This document shows positions 1-7,957 of a stretch of DNA of 64,000 nt, piece by piece (position 1 is the stretch's first letter; each line of letters begins with the position of its first letter). A program made the position numbers and the translations under genes. This DNA is from CAWJKP01 sp963843465 (GTDB lineage Bacteria > Planctomycetota > Planctomycetia > Pirellulales > Thermoguttaceae): positions 310,001 to 374,000 of the forward strand of contig CAWJKP010000006.1 in assembly GCA_963843465.1 (NCBI GenBank), given 5' to 3'. The notes below the pieces were generated by a model. The model was given only the letters and a program-made list of their open reading frames with translations. It made no database searches and was not told where the DNA came from.

Positions 1-1090
1 GGCGGAGGAACTCGTCCTCGGACAACAGCCCGGAGCAAGAGCAACTCAACAACAGCCCGCCGGGCCGCACCAGGCGCATCGCCAGACGGTTGAGGTCGAA
101 GTGCTTCTTGGTCCCGTCGTCGATCTCGTCCCGGTTGCGGATCAGCTTGGGCGGATCGAGAACGACGATGTCGTACTGCCGCCCCTGCTGGAGCATCTCG
201 CGCATGTAAAGGAAGGCGTCGGCCTGGGCGAAGTGGATGCGGACCTGATTGAGATTGGCGTTCTCCTTGGCAAGCTGCAAGGGTTCCTCGTCGAGGTCCA
301 CGCCGGTCACTTCGGCGGCGTCGCCGAGCTTCTTGGCCTGCAGGGAGAACCCGCCCGTATAACAGCAGAGGTCCAACACGCTGCGGCCCCGGGCCAACTC
401 GGCCAGCCGTTTGCGGTTCTCCCGCTGGTCGCAGAAGAAGCCCGTCTTGTGTCCGCCCTGGAAGCGGACGCGGAACCGCGTGCCATATTCGTGGATCGTC
501 ACCTGCTCGGGCAGGTCCGGGGAGGCAAGCTCGGGCGGCTGGACGCCCTCCTGGCTGAGAAACTGCGGACTGGGGCGGACCAGCGTGTGCCGCGTCCCGC
601 AGAGCGGGGCCAGCTCGGCCAGAATCGCCTTGGCCCGCTGATACATCCCCAGGTTGAAAACCTCGGCGGAGAGCACCTCGCCGTAGCGATCGACCACCAG
701 CCCGGGCAGGCCGTCCGCCTCGGCGTGGACCAGGCGGCAGGCGTTGGTCGAATCGTCCAGGTGCAAAAGATCGCGCCGCAGCGCGACGGCCGCAGCCAGC
801 TTCTCGCGCCAGCGCGACTCGTCGGGCAGCTCGGGGCCGGCAAACAGCATCCGCACGGCGATCTCTCCGCGGGGATGGTACAGCCCATAGCCCAGCAGGG
901 TCTGGTCCGGCCCGTAGACGGCCACCAGGTCGCCCGGCCGGGCTGGGTCCGCACGCTCGATCCGCTTGCGGTAGATCAAGGCTTGCCGCGTCGCTGACCG
1001 CAAGAATACCGCGGGAATCGCCCCGGCCGGGTTCACCGCCAACGGCCGGTCCGCGCCGGCCGGGTTGGGAGATTTTCGCTTGAGGTTCAT
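1..1090 (-). CDS. Class I SAM-dependent rRNA methyltransferase, RlmI-like (3' end cut by window edge)
   Basis: The reading frame opens at an ATG at 1090 and stays open for about 363 codons to base 1, so the C-terminus is missing. The N-terminal part resembles the PUA-like domain of RlmI-type enzymes. It is followed by a linker with QGGHKTGFFCDQRENR and the SAM-binding stretch VLDLCCYTGGFSLQA, then DIVVLDPPKL (motif IV) and a final SCSG motif. These are the classic motifs of 23S rRNA m5C methyltransferases of the RlmI/YccW group, which are about 390-400 residues long, so only some 30 residues should be missing. It is expected to act in the cytoplasm on rRNA. The exact target base is inferred only from the family. 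A palindromic repeat pair (1129-1183) separates it from the next gene. Confidence 0.88.
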   Translation of the reverse strand, partial: MNLKRKSPNPAGADRPLAVNPAGAIPAVFLRSATRQALIYRKRIERADPARPGDLVAVYGPDQTLLGYGLYHPRGEIAVRMLFAGPELPDESRWREKLAAAVALRRDLLHLDDSTNACRLVHAEADGLPGLVVDRYGEVLSAEVFNLGMYQRAKAILAELAPLCGTRHTLVRPSPQFLSQEGVQPPELASPDLPEQVTIHEYGTRFRVRFQGGHKTGFFCDQRENRKRLAELARGRSVLDLCCYTGGFSLQAKKLGDAAEVTGVDLDEEPLQLAKENANLNQVRIHFAQADAFLYMREMLQQGRQYDIVVLDPPKLIRNRDEIDDGTKKHFDLNRLAMRLVRPGGLLLSCSCSGLLSEDEFLR

Positions 1091-1128
1091 GGGGATGATT
1101 TTGGAGTGCGGCGACTTGTCGCCGCTAA

Positions 1129-1183
1129 GTAGGTTATGCTTCAGCATAACATCTGCCGGCTGTGATGCTGAAGCATAACCTAC
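1129..1183. repeat. Palindromic repeat family D, inverted pair
   Basis: One arm (1129-1150) reads GTAGGTTATGCTTCAGCATA; a second arm in the opposite orientation lies at 1164-1183. The arm is itself palindromic around TTATGCT/AGCATAA. Further copies flank the other side of the neighbouring oxidoreductase gene at 2332-2379 and 2418-2436. Confidence 0.8.
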
Positions 1184-1186
1184 CGC

Positions 1187-2317
1187 TCAAGCCTCGACCC
1201 AACACCTGCCGTCGGCCGAGCGGTGAAGGCAGTCCATCAGGTGCTGGACGTAGATCCCTTGCTCCAAGCCCGGCTCGGCGGGCCGGCGCTGGGCGACCGC
1301 CTGGAGGAAATTGGCCAGACAAGCCACGTGGCTGCGGAGCCAGCCGATGCTGGCCTTGGGGCTGGGGAAACCCGACGCCGGCGGCCCATAGCGTTGGCCG
1401 CAGTCGATCCGCGTCCAGCCGCGCAGGCCGCCCAGCGGATGATCCACGGCGCCGCTGCCATAGATTTCCAGATGGTGCGGGGCCGCGCCGTTGAAACGGA
1501 CCGCGCCGCGGGAGCCGTGGATCTCCAGCCGCAACTCGTCTTCCGTGCCGCTGGCCAACTTGGTCGCCTCGATCGTCCCCACGGCGCCGGACCGCATCCG
1601 CGCCAGCGCCAGCACACTGTCTTCGGCATCGACCGCCGCCGTTTGGCCCGGCTCGGCGGCCAAAGGCCGCTGGGGATAAGCAATCTTGGTCTGGGCCATC
1701 ACGGCCGCAAAAGGTCCAAGGAAATGGGCCACGAGGTCCAGCACGTGGCTGGCCAGGTCGGCGATCACGCCGCCGCCGGCCGCAGCCGTGAGCTTCCACC
1801 GCAGCGGCGCGTCGGCGTCGGCGCTGCCGGCGTGCAGATAGCAGGCGCGGAACTCCAGCGGCTCGCCCAACAGCCCCGCGTCGATGAGCTGCTTGGCCCG
1901 CAGCGTGGCGGGAAAAAAGCGGTTCTGAAAGGTCATCTGCGCGGTGCCACGGTAGCCGGCCAGCGCCTGGCGGACCTCTTCGGCCTCGTCCATCGTCGCC
2001 ACCAAGGGCTTGTCGCAGTAGACGTGCTTCTGGTGCCGCAAGGCCGACAGCAGGGCCTCGCGGTGCCGATCGTTGGGCATACATATATGCACGATGTGGA
2101 TCGCCGGGTTCTCGGTCACCTCGCGGAAGTCGGTGCCCGCCGCCTCGGCGTCCAGGAGCCGCCGCGCTTTCTGGGCGGTCTCGGGACGGCTGGTGACCAC
2201 GCGCGTAATGCGGGCTTCCAGCGGCACCGGGTCGTAGTAAAGCGGCAGGTTCCGGTAGCCGTAAGCGTGGACCTTGCCGATCATGCCGAAGCCAAGGATG
2301 CCGACGTTATAAACCAT
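1187..2317 (-). CDS. Gfo/Idh/MocA family oxidoreductase (cytoplasmic)
   Basis: A 376-residue NAD(P)-dependent oxidoreductase of the Gfo/Idh/MocA family, which typically acts on sugars, inositols or amino-sugars. The N-terminus VGILGFGMIGKVHAYGYRNL carries the GxGxxG dinucleotide-binding motif. HVYCDKPLVATMDEA around residue 90-110 is the conserved EKP-type motif (here DKP) of the Rossmann domain. The C-terminal half fits the substrate domain. There is no signal peptide, unlike the second family member at 50.2 kb. An ATG at 2350 is in frame, but its first codons are made by a dispersed palindromic repeat (family D), so the ATG at 2317 just before the Rossmann strand is preferred. Substrate unknown; sugar catabolism is an inference from the family and from planctomycete context. 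Confidence 0.88.
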   Translation of the reverse strand: MVYNVGILGFGMIGKVHAYGYRNLPLYYDPVPLEARITRVVTSRPETAQKARRLLDAEAAGTDFREVTENPAIHIVHICMPNDRHREALLSALRHQKHVYCDKPLVATMDEAEEVRQALAGYRGTAQMTFQNRFFPATLRAKQLIDAGLLGEPLEFRACYLHAGSADADAPLRWKLTAAAGGGVIADLASHVLDLVAHFLGPFAAVMAQTKIAYPQRPLAAEPGQTAAVDAEDSVLALARMRSGAVGTIEATKLASGTEDELRLEIHGSRGAVRFNGAAPHHLEIYGSGAVDHPLGGLRGWTRIDCGQRYGPPASGFPSPKASIGWLRSHVACLANFLQAVAQRRPAEPGLEQGIYVQHLMDCLHRSADGRCWVEA

Positions 2318-2331
2318 GCGTTTCAGGGGGT

Positions 2332-2436
2332 GTAGGTTATGCTTCAGCATAACAGCAGTAGGTTATGCTTCAGCATAACGGGCGAGTGACAGGCAGGCGT
2401 TGCCGTAGGATTTCGTCATGCTAAAGCATAACCTAC
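2332..2436. repeat. Palindromic repeat family D, three copies
   Basis: Two direct copies of the GTAGGTTATGCTTCAGCATA unit at 2332-2353 and 2358-2379, and an inverted variant with CTAAAG in place of CTGAAG at 2418-2436. Together with 1129-1183 they bracket the oxidoreductase gene. Confidence 0.8.
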
Positions 2437-2458
2437 GGGCTCCGCTGCGCATCAAACG

Positions 2459-2544
2459 GTAGGACGGGCATTCTTGCCCGTCGGCGCCGTTCATTCTTGT
2501 CTCGCGAACCGCGGATACGGTCGGGCAAGAATGCCCGACCTACC
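2459..2544. repeat. Long inverted repeat, GTAGGACGGGCATTCTTGCC type
   Basis: An arm GTAGGACGGGCATTCTTGCC at 2459-2480 is matched by the inverted arm GGGCAAGAATGCCCGACCTA at the right end, with a loop of about 40 bases. It lies between the oxidoreductase and the cupin gene and could fold as a stem-loop. No other copy of this family was recognised in the window. Confidence 0.75.
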
Positions 2545-2567
2545 TTGACATCCGGTCGCTGTCTACA

Positions 2568-3014
2568 ATGATCGTAACTATGGAAGCTGAAACTCACCAG
2601 CCGGCGAAACCGCACCTGGGGCTGGTCCACCGCCACTGCGGCGACCCGTCGCGGGTACAGCGGCTGGGTCCTTACGTCCTCGAATCGCTCATCGACCCGC
2701 AGGAGGAAGGGGCCGGGACGGCCTACCGGGTGACGATCGCTCCGCACCAGCAGACCGGCGTCAGCTTCCACCGCCTGGCGGAGGAATACTACTATGTCCT
2801 CTCGGGCCGGGGCAAGGCGATTCTCGACGGCCGGCCCTACGCCTTGGCCGCCGGCGACTTTCTCCGCCTGCCGCCTGGGACCACGCACGGCTTCGTCACC
2901 GCCGACGAGCCCTTGGAGATGCTCGACATCCACACCCCCGGCTCCCGGCCCGACCGCGACGTCTATTTCGTCGGTAGTCCGCCGCCGGAAGGGTTTGACG
3001 CGACAAGATCGTAG
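2568..3014 (+). CDS. Cupin domain-containing protein
   Basis: A 148-residue single-domain cupin. Residues about 60-120 show the two cupin motifs: HQQTGVSFHRLAEEYYYVLSG (motif 1, with His and Glu metal ligands) and GDFLRLPPGTTHGF (motif 2, final His ligand). Such proteins are small metal-binding beta-barrels, often sugar isomerases, epimerases or binding proteins. Nothing in the sequence fixes the substrate. An alternative start at 2580 (MEAETHQP) is equally possible. The stop codon sits directly at the left arm of a family C inverted repeat. Confidence 0.8.
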   Translation: MIVTMEAETHQPAKPHLGLVHRHCGDPSRVQRLGPYVLESLIDPQEEGAGTAYRVTIAPHQQTGVSFHRLAEEYYYVLSGRGKAILDGRPYALAAGDFLRLPPGTTHGFVTADEPLEMLDIHTPGSRPDRDVYFVGSPPPEGFDATRS

Positions 3015-3073
3015 CCCGAAGCGTAAGCGAGGGAAGCACAACCATCGACTCACCCTCGCTTGCGCTTCGGGCT
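3013..3073. repeat. Inverted repeat family C (AGCCCGAAGCGYAAGCGAGGG), copy 1
   Basis: Left arm AGCCCGAAGCGTAAGCGAGG and right arm CCCTCGCTTGCGCTTCGGGC enclose about 19 bases. When read through in one frame the arm encodes SPKRKRG followed by a stop. Further copies are at 5857, 18181 and 24298. Confidence 0.88.
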
Positions 3074-3694
3074 AGTGTTGGCGGTCCTCTTCAGCAGATC
3101 GCAACATCGGCTGTGCGCCCGAGCGAGGATGTAGCAAGTCACGTCGATGGTGCATAGGATCAGGCAGCCAATGCCCAAGAGCAGGGGAATGTAAACGCCC
3201 GGTGGAAATCCCAGCAATCGCAGCATGGGGGTCTCCGCTTCGGCGAGCGGCGCGCAGTTAAACGCAGGCATAGGGTTAACAGAGCAGCGAACGAACTCAA
3301 GCCTCCACCACGCAAGAAGTGTTGCTGCCACTGTAGTTATGGAGAAAAGCGATCGTAGGCTGAACTGGCCGCGACATGAACACAATCGCCACGAAACGAG
3401 CCCAGTTGCGACTGCAATGGCAATCCATGCCGCAAGATCGAAGGCCAGATGGCTCGGCATAACCGCGTAGGTGTCATTGACTTCAACATAGGCCACATGC
3501 TGCTGAGGATTTCGCGAGATCGTCGTAGGAGTTAGCGTTCGCAGCACCCAGAATGCCGGCCACCCGTACTTCGATTGCCAAAAATCACCTGCAGGCATCC
3601 CGGGGTATTGCGATCGCCATAACGCCAACCCAATTACCAGGGTGGCCAACGCCGACGCCACGCGCTTTACGATTAGCGGCAAACGGCTGCGCAT
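3050..3694 (-). CDS. Hypothetical membrane protein with FSLRSLF motif
   Basis: About 214 residues from the ATG at 3694 (a longer start at 3778 is open). Three to four hydrophobic segments are visible: VASALATLVIGLALW near the N-terminus, LAFDLAAWIAIAVATGLVSW, SITTVAATLLAWW and YIPLLLGIGCLILCTIDV. The sequence GQFSLRSLFSITTVAATLL resembles a motif I associate with short planctomycete membrane proteins (F-S-L-R-x-L-F/L). The last residues SPKRKRG and the TGA stop are supplied by repeat copy C1, so the natural C-terminus may have been replaced by the repeat. No function can be assigned. Confidence 0.6.
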   Translation of the reverse strand: MRSRLPLIVKRVASALATLVIGLALWRSQYPGMPAGDFWQSKYGWPAFWVLRTLTPTTISRNPQQHVAYVEVNDTYAVMPSHLAFDLAAWIAIAVATGLVSWRLCSCRGQFSLRSLFSITTVAATLLAWWRLEFVRCSVNPMPAFNCAPLAEAETPMLRLLGFPPGVYIPLLLGIGCLILCTIDVTCYILARAHSRCCDLLKRTANTSPKRKRG

Positions 3695-3824
3695 ATAGAT
3701 GCTCTCAACGCTAAACACCTGCGCCACGCACATCCGGGCCGAAACGGCCCGGCTCGGAACGGTGAACTCCGGCCGCAAGCCATTTCTCCGCAGCCGGCGT
3801 GGCCGCCGGGGCTAACGGTTGCTG

Positions 3825-3872
3825 ACCACTCGCCACTCGCCACTCGTCAATCGCCACTCGTCACTCGCCACT
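3825..3872. repeat. Short tandem repeat of CGCCACTCGTCACT-like units
   Basis: Degenerate direct repeats of CGCCACTCG / TCACTCG run up to, and touch, the stop codon of the sulfatase-like gene (TAG on the minus strand at 3871-3873). Confidence 0.7.
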
Positions 3873-5625
3873 ACTTCCGCCCCCAGGGCAGCACTTGGCA
3901 CCGCTTGGCCCAGGCGTCGTAGAACTCGGCGAGGCTCGCAACGCGGGCGGGATCGGCGGCGGCGAGATCTTTAAGCTCGGTGCGGTCGGCCTCCAGGTCG
4001 TAAAGCTCCCACTTGCCCTGGGCGCGGGCTACGAGCTTCCACTTGCCCTGGCGGACGGCCCGGTTCCCTTCGTGCTCCCAAAACAACGGGTTCCGCAGCA
4101 CGACGCCCGGCTCGCCCCCTGCTGTTGCGAGTGGTGTCGGCGCTGGGGTAAAGGACGCGCGGGGCGGGACGACCGGATCACGGAAGACGGGCAGCAGACT
4201 TTCACCTTCCAGAGGCAAGAGCTTGTAGCCGTGATAATCGCCGGTGTACTTCTGTCCGGCGGCTTCGAGGCAGGTGGGGAGGATGTCGATGACGTGCGCA
4301 ACCTGGGCCGAGAGCCGCTTTCCCGTGCGGATCAAGGCCGGCCAGCGGACGACCAGCGGCGCGGCGATGCCGCCTTCGTAGGCGGTACGCTTGTAGAGAC
4401 GAAAGGGAGTGTTGCTGACGTTGGCCCAAGGGACGCCGTAGCTCTGGAAAGTGTCCTCGGTGCCGGGGAGAAAGGTGGGCGAGTTGCCGACCTGGACCGC
4501 GCCGCCGGCGTGGGTCTTGTCGGGGATCTGGTACGGTGCTTGCCAAGCGGCGGTAAGCTCCTCGCCGCTGGCCCCGCTGAGCGAGAGGAACATCACCAGC
4601 GTATTGTCGGCCCGGCCGATCTGCTTGAGCTTTTCCAGGATCCGGCCAATGGCCTGGTCGAGGGCATCGACCTGGGCCGCATAGACCTCCATCCGCCGTG
4701 CGTGCCATGCGCGATTGGGGGCGTCGATCCAGGCGGGGACCCGCGAGTCTCGGGGCGAGAGCTGCCAGGCGGCCCGGACGATGCCGTAGTCGATCATTCG
4801 CCGCCAACGCGCCTCCCGCACGCTGTCCCAGCCGATGCCATAGCGGCCCTGGTAGCGGGCCAGGTCGGCCGGCTTGGCTTGCAGCGGCCAGTGCGGGGCA
4901 TTGAAGGCGACGTAGAGGAAGAACGGCCGGGTCGCGTGGCCGGCCGCTTCGAGGTACTCGCTCGCCCGTTGGGCGATGGCGTCGGTGAGATAAAACTGCC
5001 CCTCCGCCTTCATGAACTTGTTATCGCGGGTCAGCGTGATCGGGTCGAAATAGCTCGACGCCTCGGAGAGCGTGCCGAAGAATTGCTCGAAGCCCCGCTG
5101 CATGGGCCAGGTGTGCTTGGGGCCCTCGGGACCATTGTGCCAGGTCATCTGCCACTGGCCGCACATCAGCGTCTCGTAGCCCGCCTGCCCGAGCAACTCG
5201 GCCAGCGTGGCCCCCCTCTGGTTCAGGTTGCCGCGGTAGCCGGGCTTGTGGAAGTCTTCGTTGGCATGGCCCATGGCCACCTGGTGCGAATAAAGCCCGG
5301 TCAAGAGCGCGGCCTGTGAGGGGCAGCCGCGTCCGGCATTGTAGAACTGCGTGAACCGCAGGCCCTCCTTGGCCAACTGGTCCAAGCTCGGCGTGAGGAT
5401 CTCCGAGCCGTAGCAGCCCAGGTCGGAGAAGCCCAGGTCTTCGGCCGTGATCAAGAGGATGTTCGGCAAGTCGGGCCGGTCCGGAGCACGCAGGGCGGGC
5501 CCCCGCGGGCCGAAACCGCGGTGGTCGAAGTCTCGCGGCTGAAGACCCGGCTGGGCCGCGGTGGGTTGGACAGTCGCCAGGAGCAGGGCGATGCCGACCA
5601 GCGCGAACCGAAGAGAGCGGAACAT
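3871..5625 (-). CDS. Sulfatase-family protein lacking catalytic residues (probable pseudoenzyme)
   Basis: A 584-residue secreted protein of the alkaline-phosphatase/sulfatase fold, with signal peptide MFRSLRFALVGIALLLAT. The fold is clear (NILLITAEDLGFSDLGCYG near residue 55, APHWPL near 243, YEGGIAAPLVVRWP later). The active site is not intact. At the formylglycine motif, where active enzymes have C-x-P-S/T-R, this protein reads G100-C-P-S-Q104. The metal-binding DN of FLSDNG is LS (349-350). GKWHLG is GQWQMT (157 onward). It should therefore not be matured to formylglycine or hydrolyse sulfate esters; a binding or structural role is an inference. Start chosen at 5625 because it begins the signal peptide; upstream in-frame codons do not. 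Confidence 0.85.
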   Translation of the reverse strand: MFRSLRFALVGIALLLATVQPTAAQPGLQPRDFDHRGFGPRGPALRAPDRPDLPNILLITAEDLGFSDLGCYGSEILTPSLDQLAKEGLRFTQFYNAGRGCPSQAALLTGLYSHQVAMGHANEDFHKPGYRGNLNQRGATLAELLGQAGYETLMCGQWQMTWHNGPEGPKHTWPMQRGFEQFFGTLSEASSYFDPITLTRDNKFMKAEGQFYLTDAIAQRASEYLEAAGHATRPFFLYVAFNAPHWPLQAKPADLARYQGRYGIGWDSVREARWRRMIDYGIVRAAWQLSPRDSRVPAWIDAPNRAWHARRMEVYAAQVDALDQAIGRILEKLKQIGRADNTLVMFLSLSGASGEELTAAWQAPYQIPDKTHAGGAVQVGNSPTFLPGTEDTFQSYGVPWANVSNTPFRLYKRTAYEGGIAAPLVVRWPALIRTGKRLSAQVAHVIDILPTCLEAAGQKYTGDYHGYKLLPLEGESLLPVFRDPVVPPRASFTPAPTPLATAGGEPGVVLRNPLFWEHEGNRAVRQGKWKLVARAQGKWELYDLEADRTELKDLAAADPARVASLAEFYDAWAKRCQVLPWGRK

Positions 5626-5856
5626 GGACCTGCCTCGAAACGGTCTTGGTGAGGTACACGAGGAGCTTTCCGTCAGGATACGGGTCCCGCCCCGATCTGG
5701 CAAGCAAATCGCATCTGGTTATGCGGCTGGAGGTTGCAGCGGCGTCACCGAGCCGGCGTGGCCCAAGTAGGTCCCGTCTGCCGGACGGGACTTCACGGAA
5801 CCTAGAGCCGGATAATTCACGGAACGCGCCATCCTAGCGCCCTGTATTTGGACATT

Positions 5857-5913
5857 AGCCCGAAGCGCAAGCGATGGTAACTCGTTCGCAGTCCCTCGCT
5901 TGCGCTTCGGGCT
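5857..5913. repeat. Inverted repeat family C, copy 2
   Basis: Arms AGCCCGAAGCGCAAGCGATG and CCCTCGCTTGCGCTTCGGGC with a short loop, in the region upstream of the sulfatase-like gene. Confidence 0.85.
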
Positions 5914-6020
5914 TGTGTCCAACCATGACTAATCCGGGGCGAAGCCGAGAAGTCCCGCCCGGCAGGCGGGACCTGCTTTTGCCAAAATCCAGTGAGAGCC
6001 ATTCCCAAGTGATATCGTTA

Positions 6021-6036
6021 TGATATAATATCGATA
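6021..6036 (+). promoter_or_regulatory. Possible extended -10 promoter
   Basis: TGATATAAT at 6021-6029 fits the TGN-TATAAT extended -10 consensus. A good -35 is not obvious. Transcription would begin near 6036, about 33 bases ahead of the small membrane protein gene. Confidence 0.4.
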
Positions 6037-6068
6037 TTAAGCTCCACGGTCCCAACCAAGGGGAAGCC

Positions 6069-6485
6069 ATGATGAACGAAGATGCGGAACACCTTCGGCT
6101 GTTGTCGATCTTCCACTATGTCGTTGGCGGGATGACCGCCCTCTGCGCCTGTTTCCCGTGCATCCATTTGGCGATTGGCATTGCTCTGCTGAGCGGGGCC
6201 ATGAATCCCCGGCCGGGAGACGAGCCACCACCGGCGTTCCTGGGATGGCTGTTGATCGCGATTGCCTCCATGCTCATTCTGATCGGCTGGAGTATGGCGC
6301 TCGTGGTCGTTCTTGCGGGAAGGTTTCTTGCTCGACGCGCCCACTATATGTACTGTCTCGTGGTCGCCGCGATCGAGTGCTTGTTTATTCCATTCGGGAC
6401 GGTGCTCGGCGTTTTCACGATCGTCGTGTTGAACCGATCGTCGGTGAGATCCCTTTTCCCGGGACGGCCGCCCGAAACCGCATAG
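6069..6485 (+). CDS. Small hypothetical membrane protein
   Basis: A 138-residue protein with four hydrophobic segments: HYVVGGMTALCACFPCIHLAI, AFLGWLLIAIASMLILIGW, SMALVVVLAGRF and VVAAIECLFIPFGTVLGVF. The purine-rich AAGGGGAA lies 5-10 bases before the start; the ATG at 6072 would serve as well. Proteins of this size and topology, with a central PP-rich loop, are common in planctomycetes and acidobacteria and have no known role. Its stop is followed at once by the 6486-6603 inverted repeat. Confidence 0.7.
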   Translation: MMNEDAEHLRLLSIFHYVVGGMTALCACFPCIHLAIGIALLSGAMNPRPGDEPPPAFLGWLLIAIASMLILIGWSMALVVVLAGRFLARRAHYMYCLVVAAIECLFIPFGTVLGVFTIVVLNRSSVRSLFPGRPPETA

Positions 6486-6603
6486 CGAGTGTCGCCTTTC
6501 GCTCCGCGAAAGCAGGCGGGCGGTGGCGAAATAATCCAGCATAACGCCGCTTTCGCGGAGCCAAAGGCGACACTCGCCGCTTTCGCGGAGCCAAAGGCGA
6601 CAC
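6486..6603. repeat. Inverted/direct repeat family E (GTGTCGCCTTTCGCTCCGCG)
   Basis: GTGTCGCCTTTCGCTCCGCG on the left is matched by inverted arms containing CTTTCGCGGAGCCAAAGGCG, which occurs twice in tandem on the right. It fills most of the gap between the small membrane protein and the SPFH gene. Confidence 0.8.
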
Positions 6604-6647
6604 AGATAGGAAATTCGGGGCAAACCAAGTCCTTGGGAGGTCCAACC

Positions 6648-7547
6648 ATGAGTCAGGAGAAACAGATTTCGGTACCCAACGGCTGGGTGATGCTGGTGCT
6701 GAACATCGCCGTCCTGTTGGTGGGCGTGGGATTGATCGTGGGCTTCATTGTTTCGGCCGCCGCCGTGCAGAACAAGCAGGAGCTGCCCAATTTCTATTTC
6801 CTCGCCTTCGGCATCTTCGTGATCGTGGTGGCGATCTTTCTCTTCGCTGGCCACTTCACGCTGCAGCCCAACGAGGCCCGGGTGTTGATGCTCTTCGGGG
6901 CCTACCGGGGCACGGTCCGCCGGAGCGGCTTTCACTGGACCAATCCGCTCAACACTAAGCAACGGATCTCGCTCCGCGCCCGCAACTTCAACGGGGAGAT
7001 CCTCAAGGTGAACGACAAACGCGGCAACCCGATCGAGATCGCCGCGGTCGTGGTCTGGCGGGTGCAGGACACGGCCCAGGCCAGCTTCGACGTGCAGGAC
7101 TACGTGGCCTACATGAAGATCCAGAGCGAGTCGGCCGTCCGCCACCTGGCCAATCGTTTCTGCTACGACCACGGCAACGAGAACGAACCCACGCTTCGCA
7201 GCAGCGTCGACGAGGTTTCCGCGACGCTCCAGGAGGAGTTGCAGGAGCGGGTCGGGAAGGCCGGCGTGGTGATCGAGGAGGCGCGGCTTACCCATCTGGC
7301 CTATGCCCCCGAAATCGCCGGCGTGATGCTCCGCCGCCAGCAGGCAGAGGCGATCATCGACGCCCGACAGAAGATCGTTCATGGCGCGGTGAGTATGGTC
7401 CAGATGGCGTTGAAGGATCTCGCCGAGAACCAGGTCGTCGAGTTGGACGAAGAGCGGAAGGCGAGCATGGTAAGCAACCTCTTGGTGGTGCTCTGCGGTG
7501 AGCGGGAGGCCCAGCCGGTGGTCAACGCGGGAACCCTCTACAGCTAA
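6648..7547 (+). CDS. SPFH/Band 7 domain protein
   Basis: A 299-residue membrane-anchored SPFH (stomatin/prohibitin/flotillin) protein. Two hydrophobic segments (about residues 10-36 and 44-63) precede the Band 7 domain, with QPNEARVLMLFGAYRGTV and FHWTNPL typical of its start and the C-terminal helix rich in Glu/Ala/Gln (AEAIIDARQKIVHGAVSMVQ). Such proteins form oligomeric membrane microdomain scaffolds. The start at 6648 follows a good GGGAGG site at 6635; the longer frame upstream only reads through repeat family E. It is followed after 9 bases by a ribbon-helix-helix protein, suggesting co-transcription. Confidence 0.9.
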   Translation: MSQEKQISVPNGWVMLVLNIAVLLVGVGLIVGFIVSAAAVQNKQELPNFYFLAFGIFVIVVAIFLFAGHFTLQPNEARVLMLFGAYRGTVRRSGFHWTNPLNTKQRISLRARNFNGEILKVNDKRGNPIEIAAVVVWRVQDTAQASFDVQDYVAYMKIQSESAVRHLANRFCYDHGNENEPTLRSSVDEVSATLQEELQERVGKAGVVIEEARLTHLAYAPEIAGVMLRRQQAEAIIDARQKIVHGAVSMVQMALKDLAENQVVELDEERKASMVSNLLVVLCGEREAQPVVNAGTLYS

Positions 7548-7556
7548 CGGCCGCGT

Positions 7557-7757
7557 ATGAAATCGCGAAAGTCGTTCCTGCTCCGCATCGGTCCGCAGCT
7601 CTACCAGGAGTTGGAGGCCTGGGCCCAGCAGGAGTTGCGGAGCGTCAACGGGCAGATCGAGTTTCTCCTCAAGGAGGCGGTTGCCCGGCGGCGGCGATCG
7701 GCACTGCCGCCGAGCCAGCCGGACGCTCACCCGGGGCCTAATGCTGAGGATAAGTAG
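7557..7757 (+). CDS. Arc-like ribbon-helix-helix protein
   Basis: A 66-residue basic protein. KSFLLRIGPQLYQELEAWAQ followed by ELRSVNGQIEFLLKEAVARR matches the beta-strand plus two helices of Arc/MetJ-type DNA-binding proteins, including the N-x-x-I-E-x-L-L-x-E-A helix. It is 9 bases downstream of the SPFH gene. Family members may autoregulate or act as antitoxins; no toxin gene is visible next to it. A role in regulating the SPFH operon is inference. Confidence 0.75.
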   Translation: MKSRKSFLLRIGPQLYQELEAWAQQELRSVNGQIEFLLKEAVARRRRSALPPSQPDAHPGPNAEDK

Positions 7758-7957
7758 CGTGGGTCGAGCACAGCGACCCACCCTACAGCCTGGTTGATCT
7801 AGCCTGTAATAATGGCGCCATCTTGTTTCTCCGGCAAACTCGAACTAATGCTCAAGATCCCTAAAATCGGAACCGATACTCTGTCCCAACGGTGCAACGC
7901 CGCGTTGGCCACCTGCGCGTGGGCAAGAGATGGCTGCTCTGGGAAAGGAACTCCAGA

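Noticed and set aside
2318..2350. An upstream ATG for the oxidoreductase (MLKHNLHPLKR)
   Set aside because: These codons are made by the palindromic family D repeat; the ATG at 2317 starts the conserved Rossmann strand.
2545..2569. TTGACA ... TACAAT promoter upstream of the cupin
   Set aside because: The spacing between the boxes is only 13 bases, and the second box overlaps the ATG.
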